DNA of 64,000 nt. Origin: Rattus norvegicus. Lineage: Eukaryota > Chordata > Mammalia > Rodentia > Muridae. Below, piece by piece: positions 1-12,445 of the stretch. The stretch spans positions 44,157,439 through 44,221,438 of the forward strand of contig NC_086034.1 of the NCBI RefSeq assembly GCF_036323735.1. The letters are read 5' to 3'. Within the stretch, counting starts at the first letter, position 1. Every line of letters begins with the position of its first letter. Position numbers and translations under genes: made by a program. The notes beneath the pieces were generated by a model. The model was given only the letters and a program-made list of their open reading frames with translations. It was not told the origin of the DNA and did not search any database.

Positions 1-161
1 TTGTTTGGGGGAGGGTGGTAATGGGGGGAGGATGGGGAGGGGAACACCCATATAGAAGGGGGGAGGGGCTAGGGGGATGTTGGTCGGGAAACTGGGAAAG
101 AGAATAACAATCGAAATGTAAATAAGAAATACTCAAGTTAATGAAGATGGAAAAAAAAAAG
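1..161 (+). mobile_element. L1 3' UTR end with A-tail (partial at window edge)
   Basis: This is the last part of a rat-type L1 3' UTR. It has the G-rich tract (gatggggaggggaac at about 32-46), then 'aaatgtaaataagaaatactcaagttaat' broken only by small changes, then an A-run ending near 161. The same order is seen at the ends of the other L1 copies here. The rest of the element lies outside the window. Confidence 0.85.
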
Positions 162-163
162 AG

Positions 164-572
164 TGTCAAGTCTGAAACCCAGGACAAATTGCTGGAGTGC
201 CTATTTAACATTTCGAAGTGGACCTGGCCACCAGGTTCTCCAGCACCCATTAAGTCCCTACTTGTTACATGGTATGGCTGGCGTATCCCATCCTCTGGAC
301 TGAACTCTCCAGCCTAGGGGCCGGGCAGCCTTTCCCCCAGAGGCTCTTCTCTATATAATTCAGATATTTTGGTTACCTTTCCTTTTTGTGCCCTTGGCTT
401 CCTGGCTGCTGTACCTAGTTCTCCTCTCTCCCCCCTACCTTTCCCTCCCCATCTCCCCACAAGGCCCAGCTCACTCTAGTCATGTCAACTCTGGACTCTC
501 ACGGATGTCTTTGTTTCTGCCTATGCTGTCTCTTTTATATACAATAAACTTCTCTTCAATAATATCTATGAG
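164..572 (+). mobile_element. Solitary LTR-like segment
   Basis: The segment begins with TG directly after the L1 A-tail. It has a TATA-like box (tatataa, 352-358), a pyrimidine-rich stretch downstream, and an AATAAA signal at 543-548 near its 3' end. This U3-R-U5-like layout suggests a rodent endogenous retrovirus LTR. I cannot name the family, and no short target duplication is certain. It could also be some other promoter-bearing repeat. No retroviral coding sequence adjoins it. Confidence 0.5.
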
Positions 573-655
573 CAGTCCTTTCCTTTCCTTTCCCTTCCTT
601 TCCTTTCCTTTCCTTTCCTTTCCTTTCCTTTCCTTTCCTTTCCTTTCTTTTTCTT
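573..655. repeat. (CCTTT)n pentanucleotide microsatellite
   Basis: Near-perfect repetition of ctttc units. Reading frames across it encode only repeated FLSFP or KERKG peptides and are not genes. Confidence 0.95.
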
Positions 656-1379
656 TCCTCTGTATTTTCTTTTTTTTCCCATCCAAAGAATAGAGCCTTT
701 TCAGGATTAAAAAGGAAACAGTATCTTAATTCCATGGCTGATAAAGAAAGCAGGCTGTATAGCAGCCTTCCTGAAAAATACCTAGTACCAGGTGATCAGA
801 ATAGATGAACACACTGTGAGTTTCTGATACTCTTTATCCCTCAGGGTGCAAAACAAAATTAGACTGTTAGATCCTTCTTGTTTTTTCTCTCCTTTTTTCT
901 TTTATCAAGCAGACTTTCTTTTAAATATGAAATCTTAAGCAGAATTTCTGTTTTTAACAAATACTCATTCTTTCCCCTGTAAGTCAACAAGTAGTTACTG
1001 AGAATGCTACATGTCTGGTACTGTTCAAGGAGCTGATACATGGAATACAAAATAGACTGAAGTAATGTTGACAAGGTGGAGACAGGTGGAGACAGGACTG
1101 AGGGTCAGGAAATCTGTCCTCTGGGACTTTGAAACTGGATGTTTTATTAGTGCTCAGTTTGAACATAACTGAGATTCTCTTTTGGTTTGTACATGATAGT
1201 ACAAATCAAATAAGCATCAGACACTCTATTTGATACCTTCCCAAATTAAGAAAAGACGTGAAATAAATACACAAAGAGTGTGATAGGGGGTAGAGGGAAG
1301 GAAGACAAAGGGAAAAATAGATGCAGAGAGATAGAGGGAAACACAGGGAGAGGCAGAAATAAAGAGAGGAAACAGATCA
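656..1379. other. Intergenic, nothing recognised
   Basis: AT-rich sequence with no recognisable gene or repeat. Purine-rich lead-in to the next microsatellite begins near 1280. Confidence 0.5.
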
Positions 1380-1424
1380 AGAAGCAGAGACAAAGAGAGA
1401 GAGAGAGAAAAAGAGGGAGAGAAA

Positions 1425-1484
<60 letters not shown>
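1380..1484. repeat. (GA)n microsatellite, polypurine
   Basis: Imperfect gaga repeats become perfect near 1449-1482. The opposite strand gives a serine-leucine repeat frame with no coding merit. Confidence 0.95.
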
Positions 1485-1487
<3 letters not shown>

Positions 1488-1499
1488 CTGCTAAAAGAT

Positions 1500-4379
1500 G
1501 GTGGGGATAAAAGAGCAGTTGTCATTCAGGATTTACACAAATACTTATATTCCACAGTTAAAATATATTAAGCACTTATCCTTGCAGCCAGTCAAAGATA
1601 ATTTCCTTTGGTTCTTTCCTTATGAAGTCTCTAAATAAAGTGCCAGGTGTTTTCTTTCTCTTTTGAGGAAAAAAAAGACAATCTCTGAAATTGTATGAAG
1701 TTTAAATGATTTATGCCCTGGTTTAAAAATTTAGCTTGGAATTTAATGGCTAGCCTGACTTTATATTCAATAATATTTTATTCCCCACACCTGTCTTCTT
1801 GAGCAGTTTCAATCATGAATAATGGGGTAGGGGACGGTAAATACTATGTGTTCAGCAAAGGTCTTGTGGTTCCTAGCCAACATGGAAAGGGAGAACAGCT
1901 ATTACCACAGGGTAGAGCCTTGCAGGGAGTCTGGAGTTTTGCCCTGGCAACACCAGGCTCCGCAACTCTCTTCTCCTTGTGGTTTTTGAAAGACTTGATC
2001 TTTCTAATGTTACACACTGAAATCCAACCTATTAGACACTCTATTTCTGGGGAACTTTGTAGGCAGAATTATGGAAAATTCTTGTGGTTGTTGTCATGGT
2101 TTCTTGATGAAGGAGCAAAGCTCAGAATAAATTGTTCTCATTTGCATAATGTTTGAATATTCATTGATAGTGATGCTGGAACTGAATCTTTATGCTATAG
2201 GGAAAAGAAGCATGATTTCCAGCAGCTGGATGATGTCTTGGGGACTGAAGATGCTGTGAGAGCTTGGCTTGTGGGCTTGGCACGGACGTGGATTATTGAT
2301 GCAGACTTTCATGAGTGGGACAGGCAGAATTAGTATTTCACATTTGGAATGGTGAGGGTTATTTCACCTTTGATGTCATTTGAGAAGGGGTAAAAAGTCC
2401 TGGTCAAATACCTCACTTCCAGTACCTATCATAATGGAATGATTTCTTTGACCTAAGATCTTTGCTGTTACTTAGAGGGAAGAAGTGTTTCTGAGAAGCC
2501 TATTAGTTGCCACCACATCATCAATAGCTATTGAGGAGGAGCCTGCAGGAATGACTCCAGAGAAACTATCTATGCTGGTGAGAACAATGCCATGTTGGAG
2601 TAGAAAAGAGTACAGAGTAGAAAAATCCAGAGAACTTGACACATAACCTTAGAATGATTCAGGCTTAACTGAGTTCCTGCCTTTATAGAAGTCATTGGAC
2701 ATTTGTCATGGGAAAAGTCTCAAATGTTTCTTGTAAAGAAACATTTCTTTCATCAAATATTTAGTGCTAAGAGTTGAGGGAGGAAACTCTCATTCTTTAC
2801 AATCATCCCCCCTACCCAACTGAATTTTCCTATTTGGTAAGACAATTCAATTTTCCACCTCCTACTTGGTTTCATAATAACTTTGTATCTGAATATTCAT
2901 AGAATTTTAGAGGGTAGAGGTTTTGAGAGTTTAGTCTTTCTATTTCTGCCTCACATATTTCAGACAGTAACTGAGATGCATAGCAATTGAGGACTTCTCC
3001 TTCTTCAGTAATTCTAGCAACCACAATCATTATTTGCTGTCTGCTGGCAAAACTTCCCCTTTCCTTTGCTACCTAAGTATATTCTTTAGTATGATCCAGT
3101 CAATAACAGGTAAGACATCAGGCATTCTGAGCAGTTCATGCACGACAAATGTCCAGGTAGAATGTTTGGAGATACCACCCTGCATTCTGAAATGCTAAGA
3201 AAATTATTTCTATCTAAATAGTGTTTTCTCAGGTCTTGTTCTGACATATTATGAATCTGAATTTGCAGTCTTGAAATACTAGAGAGACTTGACAAAATGA
3301 GGGAATGATATGACCCACGCAAAGTAATTAAGCAATGTACACTCAATGTTTCATGATTTTGAGATAACATTCAAACTGCATTTTTCTAATATCCTGAATT
3401 TCTACTCACAACCTTTGATCATAACTGTACTGGAAGTAATTGTTTGAGTTTTATCTGTTTAATATTGTGCCAGCATTTTGCCTTCATCTTCTTTTTCATG
3501 TCCCTTTGGTCCAGGGTGCATGTTTGATTTTATCTGTTGGTGTCTCCTTAGGGAAGGGACATGACTCCAGATGCTCAGAGAAAGGAGCAGATGATGTCAG
3601 TTGTAAGGATCACCAAGTTTTGCATGCAGGAAGTCTTCTCAGAGGTTCTTCAAATTCAGTGAAGGGAAAGTCCAAAGATTGCTTTGGCTGCGTCATGCCC
3701 TCCTCTGTCTACACCACAAAGATGTAATGACACATCTTTTTATCTGGGAATCCCAAAGCTGTTAGAATCAGGAAACAGTGGCTGCCTCATTTCCCACTGT
3801 GGCTTGGACAGACAGCTACTACAATCTGACTTGATATGTTCTTATGTGTGGCACAGATTATATTTACCACACAATCATATTCTGTTGCATGATCTTGCAT
3901 AAGGAAAGCCTAGACTATCCAGCATCCCGAATCCTAGTTACTGCTGTTAATTAAACATTTTGATGGGGGTGCCTTCTTTATATTCTTTAATCTTAATTTT
4001 TCACTATTACTTTCAGCTCACAAATGGAATTCAAAAGAACTCAAAAGTGATGATCACTTCTCTCCTCTGACAGTGTGCATATCCACTTTCATAAGTTGGG
4101 CTTTATGGGCTGGAAATGCTGTGCACAAAAGCCAAAGAAAATCTCATGAAAACAATAGTGGCTGACATGAGTGACATCCTTTTGAGTTGTTGCTCATGGT
4201 AGTTCAAGTGACTCCAAATATGATATAGGCAACTGCCCTTGGTTGCCTTTCAGAGTTTAAAGGTAAGTTCCCATTCTGGGAGACATTGCATAATTCTGAC
4301 TTAAGACTTGGAAAATTTGAGCTGGAACAAACATGAAAATCTCTATCCTGTGGCCTACCTTTCATAGCACCAGTGCTAT
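1500..4379. other. Intergenic, nothing firmly recognised
   Basis: About 2.9 kb without a convincing gene. Short open frames (for example 1815-2156 and 3440-3727) have no recognisable motif. The last few hundred bases may belong to the old L1 3' UTR that follows. Confidence 0.4.
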
Positions 4380-5167
4380 ATAATCTGAAAAGAAAAGGAA
4401 GCCATCAATATTCTTATCCAGAGGTGATATTTATGAAACACAACACTGGTCAATGTTGCAATATATCCCTAAAGTTGCAAAAGTGGAACTTGTATCTTGG
4501 CTGTAACCTATGCTGTCCAAATTCACTCAACACGAGGGGCATAATAACTAATCAACTGCATTCAGTAGATGAGGTCATGGATTTAGAGGAAAACCTATTA
4601 ACACTATTTTACTAGATCAGCTTCATTCCTAACTGTATTCTAAAATTTATTCTTATACCTACAGATAAATTTAATTCTCACATTCATCAAAGAAGCTCTC
4701 TTTATTAGATTAAACCATAACACGGAAAAACACAACTAGCCATAGTACATATATCATCTAATTGAAGGAACCCTAGCCCTGAATGGATACAACACAATTT
4801 CTGTAACTATAGGTTATAGAATCTTGGGAAAGAGGATGTGAAATGATTATAAAACCTACAATTGGCTGTGAGGTTGTGACTTCTTAAAATGACAGGAAAG
4901 CTACAACATGGCTGCTTAAATAAGACCTAAATCATGACAACACCAATAGGTAATCTAATATGAAAAGGAGAAATCTTTGTGAGTCTCATCCCTAGATAAT
5001 GAACTGCTGAAAACTATTGACTATTGAGAAGGGGAGACTTAATCTCTCTCAGGAACAAACTCCCTTCATGATTAGACAGTTGAAAATGGTCAGCACTGGG
5101 AACATACACCCAAGCCACAAAAAATGACCCAGCAGTTTGCATTTATATATTATGCATATATACAACA

Positions 5168-5213
<46 letters not shown>

Positions 5214-5320
5214 AATAAAAAAGAGGGCATCAATTTGAGAGGACATGGGGGACATAAGAAGGTATACAGGAGGGGTTGGAGTAAGAGATGAATGAGGAAT
5301 AAAATTAGCTTTTAAGTAAA
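4380..5320 (+). mobile_element. Old L1 3' UTR remnant (Lx-like)
   Basis: The text resembles older murine L1 3' UTRs: 'aggtcatggatttagagg', 'atggctgcttaaataagacc', 'atgacaacaccaatagg', then a terminal part 'gagaggacatggggg' after a microsatellite. It is strongly diverged, and the 5' limit is uncertain. The assignment rests on remembered consensus phrases and on similarity to the segment at 58570-59460. Confidence 0.5.
5168..5211. repeat. (AAT)n microsatellite
   Basis: Perfect taa repeats inside the old L1 remnant. Confidence 0.95.
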
Positions 5321-6451
5321 GTAATAATTGTCAATACAGTATATTTTCAAAGTAAAATGACTTTTCTCTCCTCTGAAAACAAAACAAAAAGAACATAAAG
5401 TTGGATGCATAGAGAATGGAGTAGGTCCCAGAGGACTTTGGGGGAAGGGGTTTAATGTGATCAGTATAATGTAAAACTCTCCAAGAACTAATTTGTTAAA
5501 AGGAGGGAGGTAAAAGTCAGAATTTGAAATAATGAAACAGCAGGAACCTTACTGAGGATCAGGGTTCTATGTGTGCCAGGACTGGGAAGAAATCTTTCAT
5601 GGTAAAGAGATTTTTATAATGCTGTTCCTAGTACAAAAAGCAGGTAGCTGCAGGAACATTTCTTCACATTGAGAGTTCTCAATGAACTCTCTTTGTTTCT
5701 TTCCGGGAGAAGAAGGAACACCCATACCCAGCTGTGCTGTGACTGGAGTTTAAAGGTCCAAAGCCAGCCTTCCCATTGAGTCGGGTTCTTTTGTTTTGTT
5801 TTTTGTTTTAGTCTCATTCTGAAGTGATTGCACATGACTTCTCCCTCTTTGGAATATTAAGTACTTTGTTCTATTGAGAAGACTCTGAGCTCTATTTATA
5901 AAATAACATCTAAAGTCTTGAATGGCTCTGTGATATCCGAGGTTCCTTTTGAGGATAGATTTTAGATTTAGACAACAACCCAGAGGACAGAAAGCACCCA
6001 GTGAGTAAGTCTGTGGTCACGGTAGGTGATGTTGCCTGATTTCAACAAGGTAAATGGTATTTTTCCAGATGAATTTTACACTCAAACCCCTGGTGATTCA
6101 TATTTTCAACAAAATGACATTCTCAGAGACTGATTCTAGTCCATACACTCTTCTTGTTCTCGTATATGCTCTGTATACTACAATCTTATACTGGGTCGAC
6201 TGGAATTAGGTACTTAGGTAACATGCCTGGCATGGTTTCCTGAAATTCTAGTCCACTTTGGACATGTGTTTAATTATATCAAATATGTTTAAGATAATTA
6301 AATTGGGTGTTACTTTTTCAGAATTATAAAACCCCAAGAATCTCTTGTATTAATAAATTAATCATTTAAAATCATTTAGGAATGTGGAAATATCTTCAGA
6401 TGTGTGAAGTAGACCCCAAATTCTAGTCCAGTTGCTCACCTTTTTTCTGCT
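5321..6451. other. Intergenic, nothing recognised
   Basis: No repeat family or coding signal that I can support. Confidence 0.4.
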
Positions 6452-6620
6452 TTGGTTTTAATCTCTTTCTCCCTTTCTCTCCCTCCCTCTCTTGTTCCCT
6501 TTCTCCCTCTCCTCCTCCCTCTCTCCTCCCTTTTATGTTCCCTCTCTTGCCTCTTTCTCCTCCCTCTTGCTCTCTCTTCTCTCTACCCATCTTTCTCTTT
6601 CTTCCCTTTTTATTTTCTCT
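6452..6620. repeat. Pyrimidine-rich (CT/CCT) tract
   Basis: Low-complexity ctccctctctcc-type sequence. The open frame across it is compositional, not a gene. Confidence 0.8.
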
Positions 6621-7567
6621 GTCTCCTGGATAGCAGATTAAATGAACATTATCTAACAGAGGAAAAACAAACTTACTTCAACGTACTTCAAACTCGTACA
6701 AGATTCTTTTTTTTCCAGAGTAAAAGAACCACACTCCTTTTGGCCACAGTCATTGCTGTCTTTTCGAGTTTCCCCCAAGTTCACACTTCAGGCATCTTTT
6801 AATGCTTGTGTGGCCACCACCTATTTCCTGTTATTGTGTTTCTTATTATAGACTGGCCTCTTCGAGCTCTTATCTTTCCATTGCCAGTTGAGGCAGTTTA
6901 GTTGAGAGGACTTAGCCAGAGGCAGAGAAAACAGAATGGATGGCTCCTATCAGACCAAGAACCGCAGCGTAGTGTATTAAATAAGGGATGAATGCCCACC
7001 ATGTCCATCACTGTGCGTGAGTCTTTGTTGTTGTATTTCCACACAAATCAGAATGGAACTCAGTAAATTTTCAGACTTTTAGCTTTCCATCCCTCCCCCC
7101 TTTTTCTCCTCTAACCTAAGGGCAATCCTCAATTTTGTTGACATGTCTCTTTTACATTATTTTTGGCTAAAACAAGAAACAAATTATGTTGAAAAATATT
7201 GTGAGAACACGTCTCCTTCTAAGATTTCTAGCCCAATATAGTAAACTCCAGAGGTTCGGATTGTTGAGATAATACTTAAGAAAGCATCCAGGGTTTTGCT
7301 GATCCTCTTAATCAAATCCCAGTGCCGAGCCAGAGGCTTTCTTATCCAGAACTGAATGTAGGACAGAGTGATTTGAAGGAGTAACCCCGTGAGCTACTAC
7401 CTAAGTGGGCAGGGAGACCAAGCCCCATAAGTAGACAGAGCGTGGCTGAGGAAGTCAAGCTTACATGCACTTTCCTTACCAAGTGTTATTTTGCAAAAAT
7501 AGTGTCTCAAGCATGGTTATAAAATAAAATGTCTGATTTTCCTTGAGTATGTATTCTAATCAGAACT
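6621..7567. other. Intergenic, single-copy-looking
   Basis: About 950 bp without recognisable repeats or coding potential. Confidence 0.4.
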
Positions 7568-7575
7568 CTAGTCAA

Positions 7576-7576
<1 letters not shown>

Positions 7577-7632
<56 letters not shown>

Positions 7633-7633
7633 T
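7577..7633. repeat. (ATT)n microsatellite in the ID tail
   Basis: Perfect att repeats lie between the left TSD and the ID body. They are best explained as expansion of the A-rich tail of the adjacent antisense ID element. Confidence 0.9.
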
Positions 7634-7708
7634 TTCGGAGCTGGGGACCAAACCCAGGGCCTTGCACTTGCTAGGCAAGCGCTCTACCATTGAGCTAAGT
7701 CCCCAACC
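7632..7708 (-). mobile_element. ID SINE 1 (antisense)
   Basis: This is the reverse complement of the rat ID consensus, derived from tRNA-Ala/BC1 RNA. On the minus strand the A box (tagctcaatgg) and B box (ggtttggtccc) are both recognisable. TSDs flank it: ctagtcaaattatt (7568-7581) and ctaatcaaattatt (7709-7722), with one mismatch. Confidence 0.95.
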
Positions 7709-7877
7709 CTAATCAAATTATTTTTAAATAATCTTGTTTTACCAGTAAAAGTTATTTTAAGGGAATTTTTTATTTAAACATTTTTTTAGTTCATGAACAT
7801 TATTTACAATATAACAAATTCCCCCTCCTCTCTCTCTCTCTCTCTTGCCTTTCTCCTTTCTCTCCCTCCTTCTTTCT

Positions 7878-7952
7878 GTAGGGCGGGGTTTAATGTAGCT
7901 CAGGCATGCCTTGAATCATATTGCTGAGACCATCCTTAAAACTTTTGTTCCT
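7878..7952 (-). mobile_element. Old B1 SINE, first part (split by U6/L1 insertion)
   Basis: Antisense B1-like sequence (tgtagctcaggcatgccttgaa) runs up to the left TSD of the U6/L1 insertion. The missing remainder resumes right after the L1 A-tail at 12446, so the B1 was the target of that insertion. Confidence 0.65.
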
Positions 7953-8040
7953 TCACGAAATTGCATGTCATCCTTGCGCAGGGGCCATGCTAATCTTTTC
8001 TGTATTGTTCCAATTTTAATATATGTGCTGCCAAAGTGAC
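7953..8040 (-). pseudogene. U6 snRNA fragment, inverted 5' end of the L1-A insertion
   Basis: On the minus strand this reads as U6 spliceosomal RNA. It includes ggcagcacatat, the ACAGA-containing region in mutated form (acagaaaagattagc), and atggcccctgcgcaagg, ending near gtga. About the first 4-5 bases and the last 15 or so of U6 are absent. It lies between the left TSD aaaacttttgttcct (7938-7952) and L1 ORF2 sequence at 8041. The same TSD recurs after the L1 A-tail (12446-12460), so U6 and L1 entered together. It has no usual upstream Pol III promoter context and carries several substitutions, so it is not a functional U6 gene. Confidence 0.9.
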
Positions 8041-11000
8041 CCTGCATTCTGCTGCCTACAGGAAACACACCTCAGAGACAAAGACAGACACTACCTCAGA
8101 GTGAAAGGCTAGAAAACAACTTTCCAAGCAAATGGGCGGAAGAAGCAAGCTGGAGTAGCCATTCAAATATCGAATAAAATTGATTTTCAACTAAAAGTCA
8201 TCAAAAAAGATAAGGAAGGACACTTCATATTCACCAAAGGAAAAATCCACCAAGATGAACTCTCAATCCTAAATATCTATGCCCCAAATACAAGGGCACC
8301 TACATACATAAAAGAAACCTAACTAAAGCTCAAAGCACACATTACACCTCACACAATAATAGTAGGAGATTTCAACACCCCACTCTCATCAATGGACAGA
8401 TCATGGAAACAGAAATTAAACAGAGACATAGACAGACTAAGAGAAGTCATGAACCAAATGGACTTAACATTCAATCCTAAAGCAAAAGGATATACATTCT
8501 TCTCACCACCTCATGGTACTTTCTCCAAAATTGACCAGATAATTGGTCATAAAACAGGCCTCAACAGACACAGAAAGATAGAAATAATTCCATGTGTCCT
8601 ATCAGACCACCACGGGCTAAAGCTGGTCTTCAATAACAATAAGGGAAGAATGCCCACATATACATGGAAGCTGAACAATGCTCTACTCAATGATAACCTG
8701 GTCAAAGAAGAGATAAAGAAAGAAATTAAAGACTTCTAAGAATTCAATGAAAATGGAGGTAAAACATACCCAAAATTATGGGACACAATGAGAGCTGTGC
8801 TAAGAGGAAAACACATAGCTGAGTGCCTGCAGAAAGAAACAGGAGAGAGCATATATCAGCAGCTTGACAGCACACCTAAAAGCTCTAGAACAAAAAGAAG
8901 GAAATACACCCAGGAGGAGTAGAAGGCAGGAAATAATCAAACTCAGAGCTGAAGTCAACCAAGTAGAAACAAAAAGGGCCATATAAAGAATCAACAGAAC
9001 CAAAAGTTGGTTCTTTGAGAAAATCAACAAGATAAAGAAACCCTTAGCCAGACTAACGAGAAAACACAGAGAGTGTGTCCAAATTAAAAAAATCAGAAAT
9101 GAAAAGGGAGACATAACTACAGAATCAGAGGACATTCAAAAAATTATCAGATCCTACTACAGAAGCCTATATTCAACAAAACTTGAAAATCTGCAGGAAA
9201 TGGACAATTTCCTAGACAGATACCAGGTACCGAAGTTAAATCAGGAACAGATAAACCATTTAAACAACCCCATAACTCCTAACGAAACAGAAGAGGTCAT
9301 TAAAGGTCTCCCAACCAAAAAGAGCCCAGTTCCAGACGGCTTCAGTGCAGAATTCTATCAGACCTTCATAGAAGACCTCATACCAATACTATCCAAACTA
9401 TTCCACAAAATTGAAACAGATGGAGCGCTACCAAATTCCTTCTATGAAGCCACAATTACTCTTATACCTAAACCACACAAAGACCCAACAAAGAAAGTGA
9501 ACTTCAGACCATTTTCCCTTATGAATAGCGACACAAAGATACTCAATAAAATTCTGGCAAACCGAATCCAAGAGCACATCAAAACAATCATCCACTATGA
9601 TCAAATAGGCTTCATCCTAGGCATGCAGGGATGGTTTAATATATGGAAAACCAAAAGCGTAATCCATTATATAAACAAACTGGAAGAACAAGACCACATG
9701 ATCATTTCATTAGATGCTGAGAAAGCATTTGACAAAATTCATCACCCGTTCATGATATAAGTCCTGGAAAGAATAGGAATTCAAGGCCCTTACCTAAACA
9801 TAGCAAAAGCCATATACAACAAACCAGTAGCTAACATTAAACTAAATGGAGAGAAACTTGAAGCAATCCCACTAAAATCAGGGACTAGAGAAGGCTGCCC
9901 ACTCTCTCCCTACTTATTCAATATAGTCCTTGAGGTCCTAGCCAGAGCAATCAGACAACAAAAGGAGATCAAAAGGATACAGTTTGGAAAAGAAAAAGTC
10001 AAAATATCACTATTTGCAGACGATATGATTGTATACTTATGTGGTCCCAAAGTTCCACCAGAGAACTACTAAAGCTGATAGACACCTTCAGCAAAGTGGC
10101 TGGGAAAAAAATTAACTCAATTAAATCAGTAGCCTTCCTCTACACAAAAGAGAGATAAGCCAAGAAAGAAATTAGGGAAATGAGACCGTTCATAATAGTC
10201 CCAAATAATATAAAATACCTTGGTGTGACTTTAACCAAGCAAGTGAAAGATCTGCATGATAAGAACTTCAAGCCTCTGAAGAAAGAAATTGAAGATCTCA
10301 GAAGATGGAAAGATCTCCCATACTCATGGATTGGCAGGATTAGCATAGTAAAAATGACCATTTTCTCAAAAGCAATCTACAGATTCAATGCAATCCCCAT
10401 CAAAATACCAACCCAATTCTTCAGAGAGTTAGACAGAACAATTTGCAAATTCATCTGGAATAACAGAAAACCCAGGATAGCTAAAACTATCCTCAACAAT
10501 AAAAGGACTTCTGGGGGAATCACTATCCCTGAACTCAAGTAGTATTACAGATCAATAGTGATAAAATCTGTATGGTATTCATACAGAGACAGACAGATAG
10601 ACCAGTGGAATAGAATTGAAGACCCAGACAGGAACCAACACACCTATGGTCACTTGATTTTTGACAAAGGAGCCAAAACCATCCGATGGAAAAAAGATAG
10701 CATTTTCAGCAAACGGTGCTGGTTCAACTGGAGGTCAACATGTAGAAGAATGCAGATTGATCCATGCTTATCACCCTGTACGAAGCTTAAGTCCAAGTGG
10801 ATCAAGGACCTCCACATCAAACCTGATACACTCAAACTAATAGAAGAAAAAGTGGGCAAGCACCTCAAACACATGGGCATTGGAGAAAATTTCCTGAACA
10901 AAACACCAATGGCTTATGCTCTAAGATCAAGAATCGACAAATGGGATCTCATAAAACTGCAAAGCTTCTGTAAGGCAAAGGACACTGTGGTTAGGACAAA

Positions 11001-11736
11001 TTGGCAACCAACAGATTGGGAAAAGATCTTTAACAATCCTACAACAGATATAGGGCTTATGTCCAAAATATACAAAGAACTCAAGAAATTAGACCGCAGG
11101 GAGACAAATAACCCTATTAAAAAATGGGGTTCAGAGCTAAACAAACAATTCAAAGCTGAGGAATCCCGAATGGCTGAGAAACACCTAAAGAAATGTTCGA
11201 CATCTTTAGTCATAAGGGAAATGCAAATCAAAACAACCCTGAGATTTCACCTCACACCAGTGAGAATGGCTAAGATCAAAAACTCAGGTGACAGCAGATG
11301 CTGGCGAGGATGTGGAGGAAGAGGAACACTCCTCCACTGTTGGTGGGATTGCAGACTGGTACAACCATTCTGGAAATCAGTCTGGATGTTCCTCAGAAAA
11401 TTGGACATTGAACTGCCTGAGGATCCAGCTATACCTCTCTTGGGCATATACCCAAAAGATGCCCCAACATATAAAAAAGACAAGTGCTCCACTATGTTCA
11501 TCGCAGCCTTATTTATAATAGCCAGAAGCTGGAAAGAACCCAGATGCCCTTCAACAGAGGAATGGATACAGAAAATGTGGTACATCTACACAATGGAATA
11601 TTACTCAGCTATCAAAAACAACGGCTTTATGAAATTTGTAGGCAAATGGTTGGAACTGGAAAATATCATCCTGAGTGAGCTAACCCAATCACAGAAAGAC
11701 ATACATGGTATGCATTCATTGATAAGTGGCTATTAG
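8041..11736 (+). pseudogene. L1-A ORF2 (endonuclease/reverse transcriptase), degenerate
   Basis: L1 ORF2 encodes an apurinic-like endonuclease, a reverse transcriptase (RT) and a C-terminal Cys-rich domain. About the first 37 codons are missing. The endonuclease region keeps the SDHH motif near 8605. The RT core is spread over several frames: DGFSAEFYQ near 9340, then FADD at about 10012-10024. Frames are broken near 8739, 9760, 10080-10160 and 10542. The last 392 codons (10558-11736) are open to the normal stop after LISGY and include the CWRGCG...C Cys-rich motif. It cannot make a full protein. Confidence 0.93.
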
Positions 11737-12296
11737 CCCAAATGCTTGAATTACCCTAGATGCCTAGAACAAATGAAACTCAAGACGGATGATCAAAATG
11801 TGAATGCTTCACTCCTTGTCTAAAAGGGGAACAAGAATACCCTTGGCAGGGAAGACAGAGGCAAAGATTAAAATGGAGACTGAAGGAACACCCATTCAGA
11901 GCCTGCCCCACATGTGGCTCATACATATACAGCCACCCAAGTAGATAAGATGGATGAAGCAAAGAAATGCAGGTCGACAGGTACTGGATGTAGATCTCTC
12001 CTGAGAGACACAGCCAGAATACAGCAAATACATAGGCGAATGCCAGCAGCAAACCACTGAACTGAGATCGGTATCCCCGTTGAAAGAATCAGAGAAAAGT
12101 CTGGAAGAGCTTGAAGGGGCTCAAGACCCCATATGAACAACCATGCCAACCAACCAGAGCTTCCAAGGACTAAGCCACTACCCAAGACCGTGGGCTCCAA
12201 CCTCTTAGGTAGCAATGAATATCCTAGTAAGAGCACCAGTGGACGGGGAAGCCCTTGGTCCTGCCAAGACTGAACCCCCAGTGAACGTGATTGTTG

Positions 12297-12370
12297 GAAG
12301 GAGGGTGGCAATGAGAGAAGGATGGGGAGGGGAAGCCTGTATAGTAGGGAAGGGGGAGGGGGTTAGGGGG
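12297..12370 (+). promoter_or_regulatory. G-rich polypurine tract of the L1-A 3' UTR
   Basis: There are several G-runs of 3-5 (ggatggggagggg, gggaagggggaggggg, ggggg). Rodent L1 3' UTR tracts of this kind are known to be able to form G-quadruplexes. Fold here is inferred from sequence only. Confidence 0.6.
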
Positions 12371-12445
12371 ATGTTGGCTCGGAATTCGGGAAGGGGAATA
12401 ATAATCGAAATGTAAATAAGAATTACTCAAGTTAATAAAGAAAAA

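Noticed and set aside
1226..1525. 99-codon serine/leucine-rich frame
   Set aside because: It is a translation of the (GA)n microsatellite.
7953..8040. Functional U6 snRNA gene
   Set aside because: Both ends are missing, several bases differ, and it lies inside a retrotransposed unit without the external Pol III promoter.
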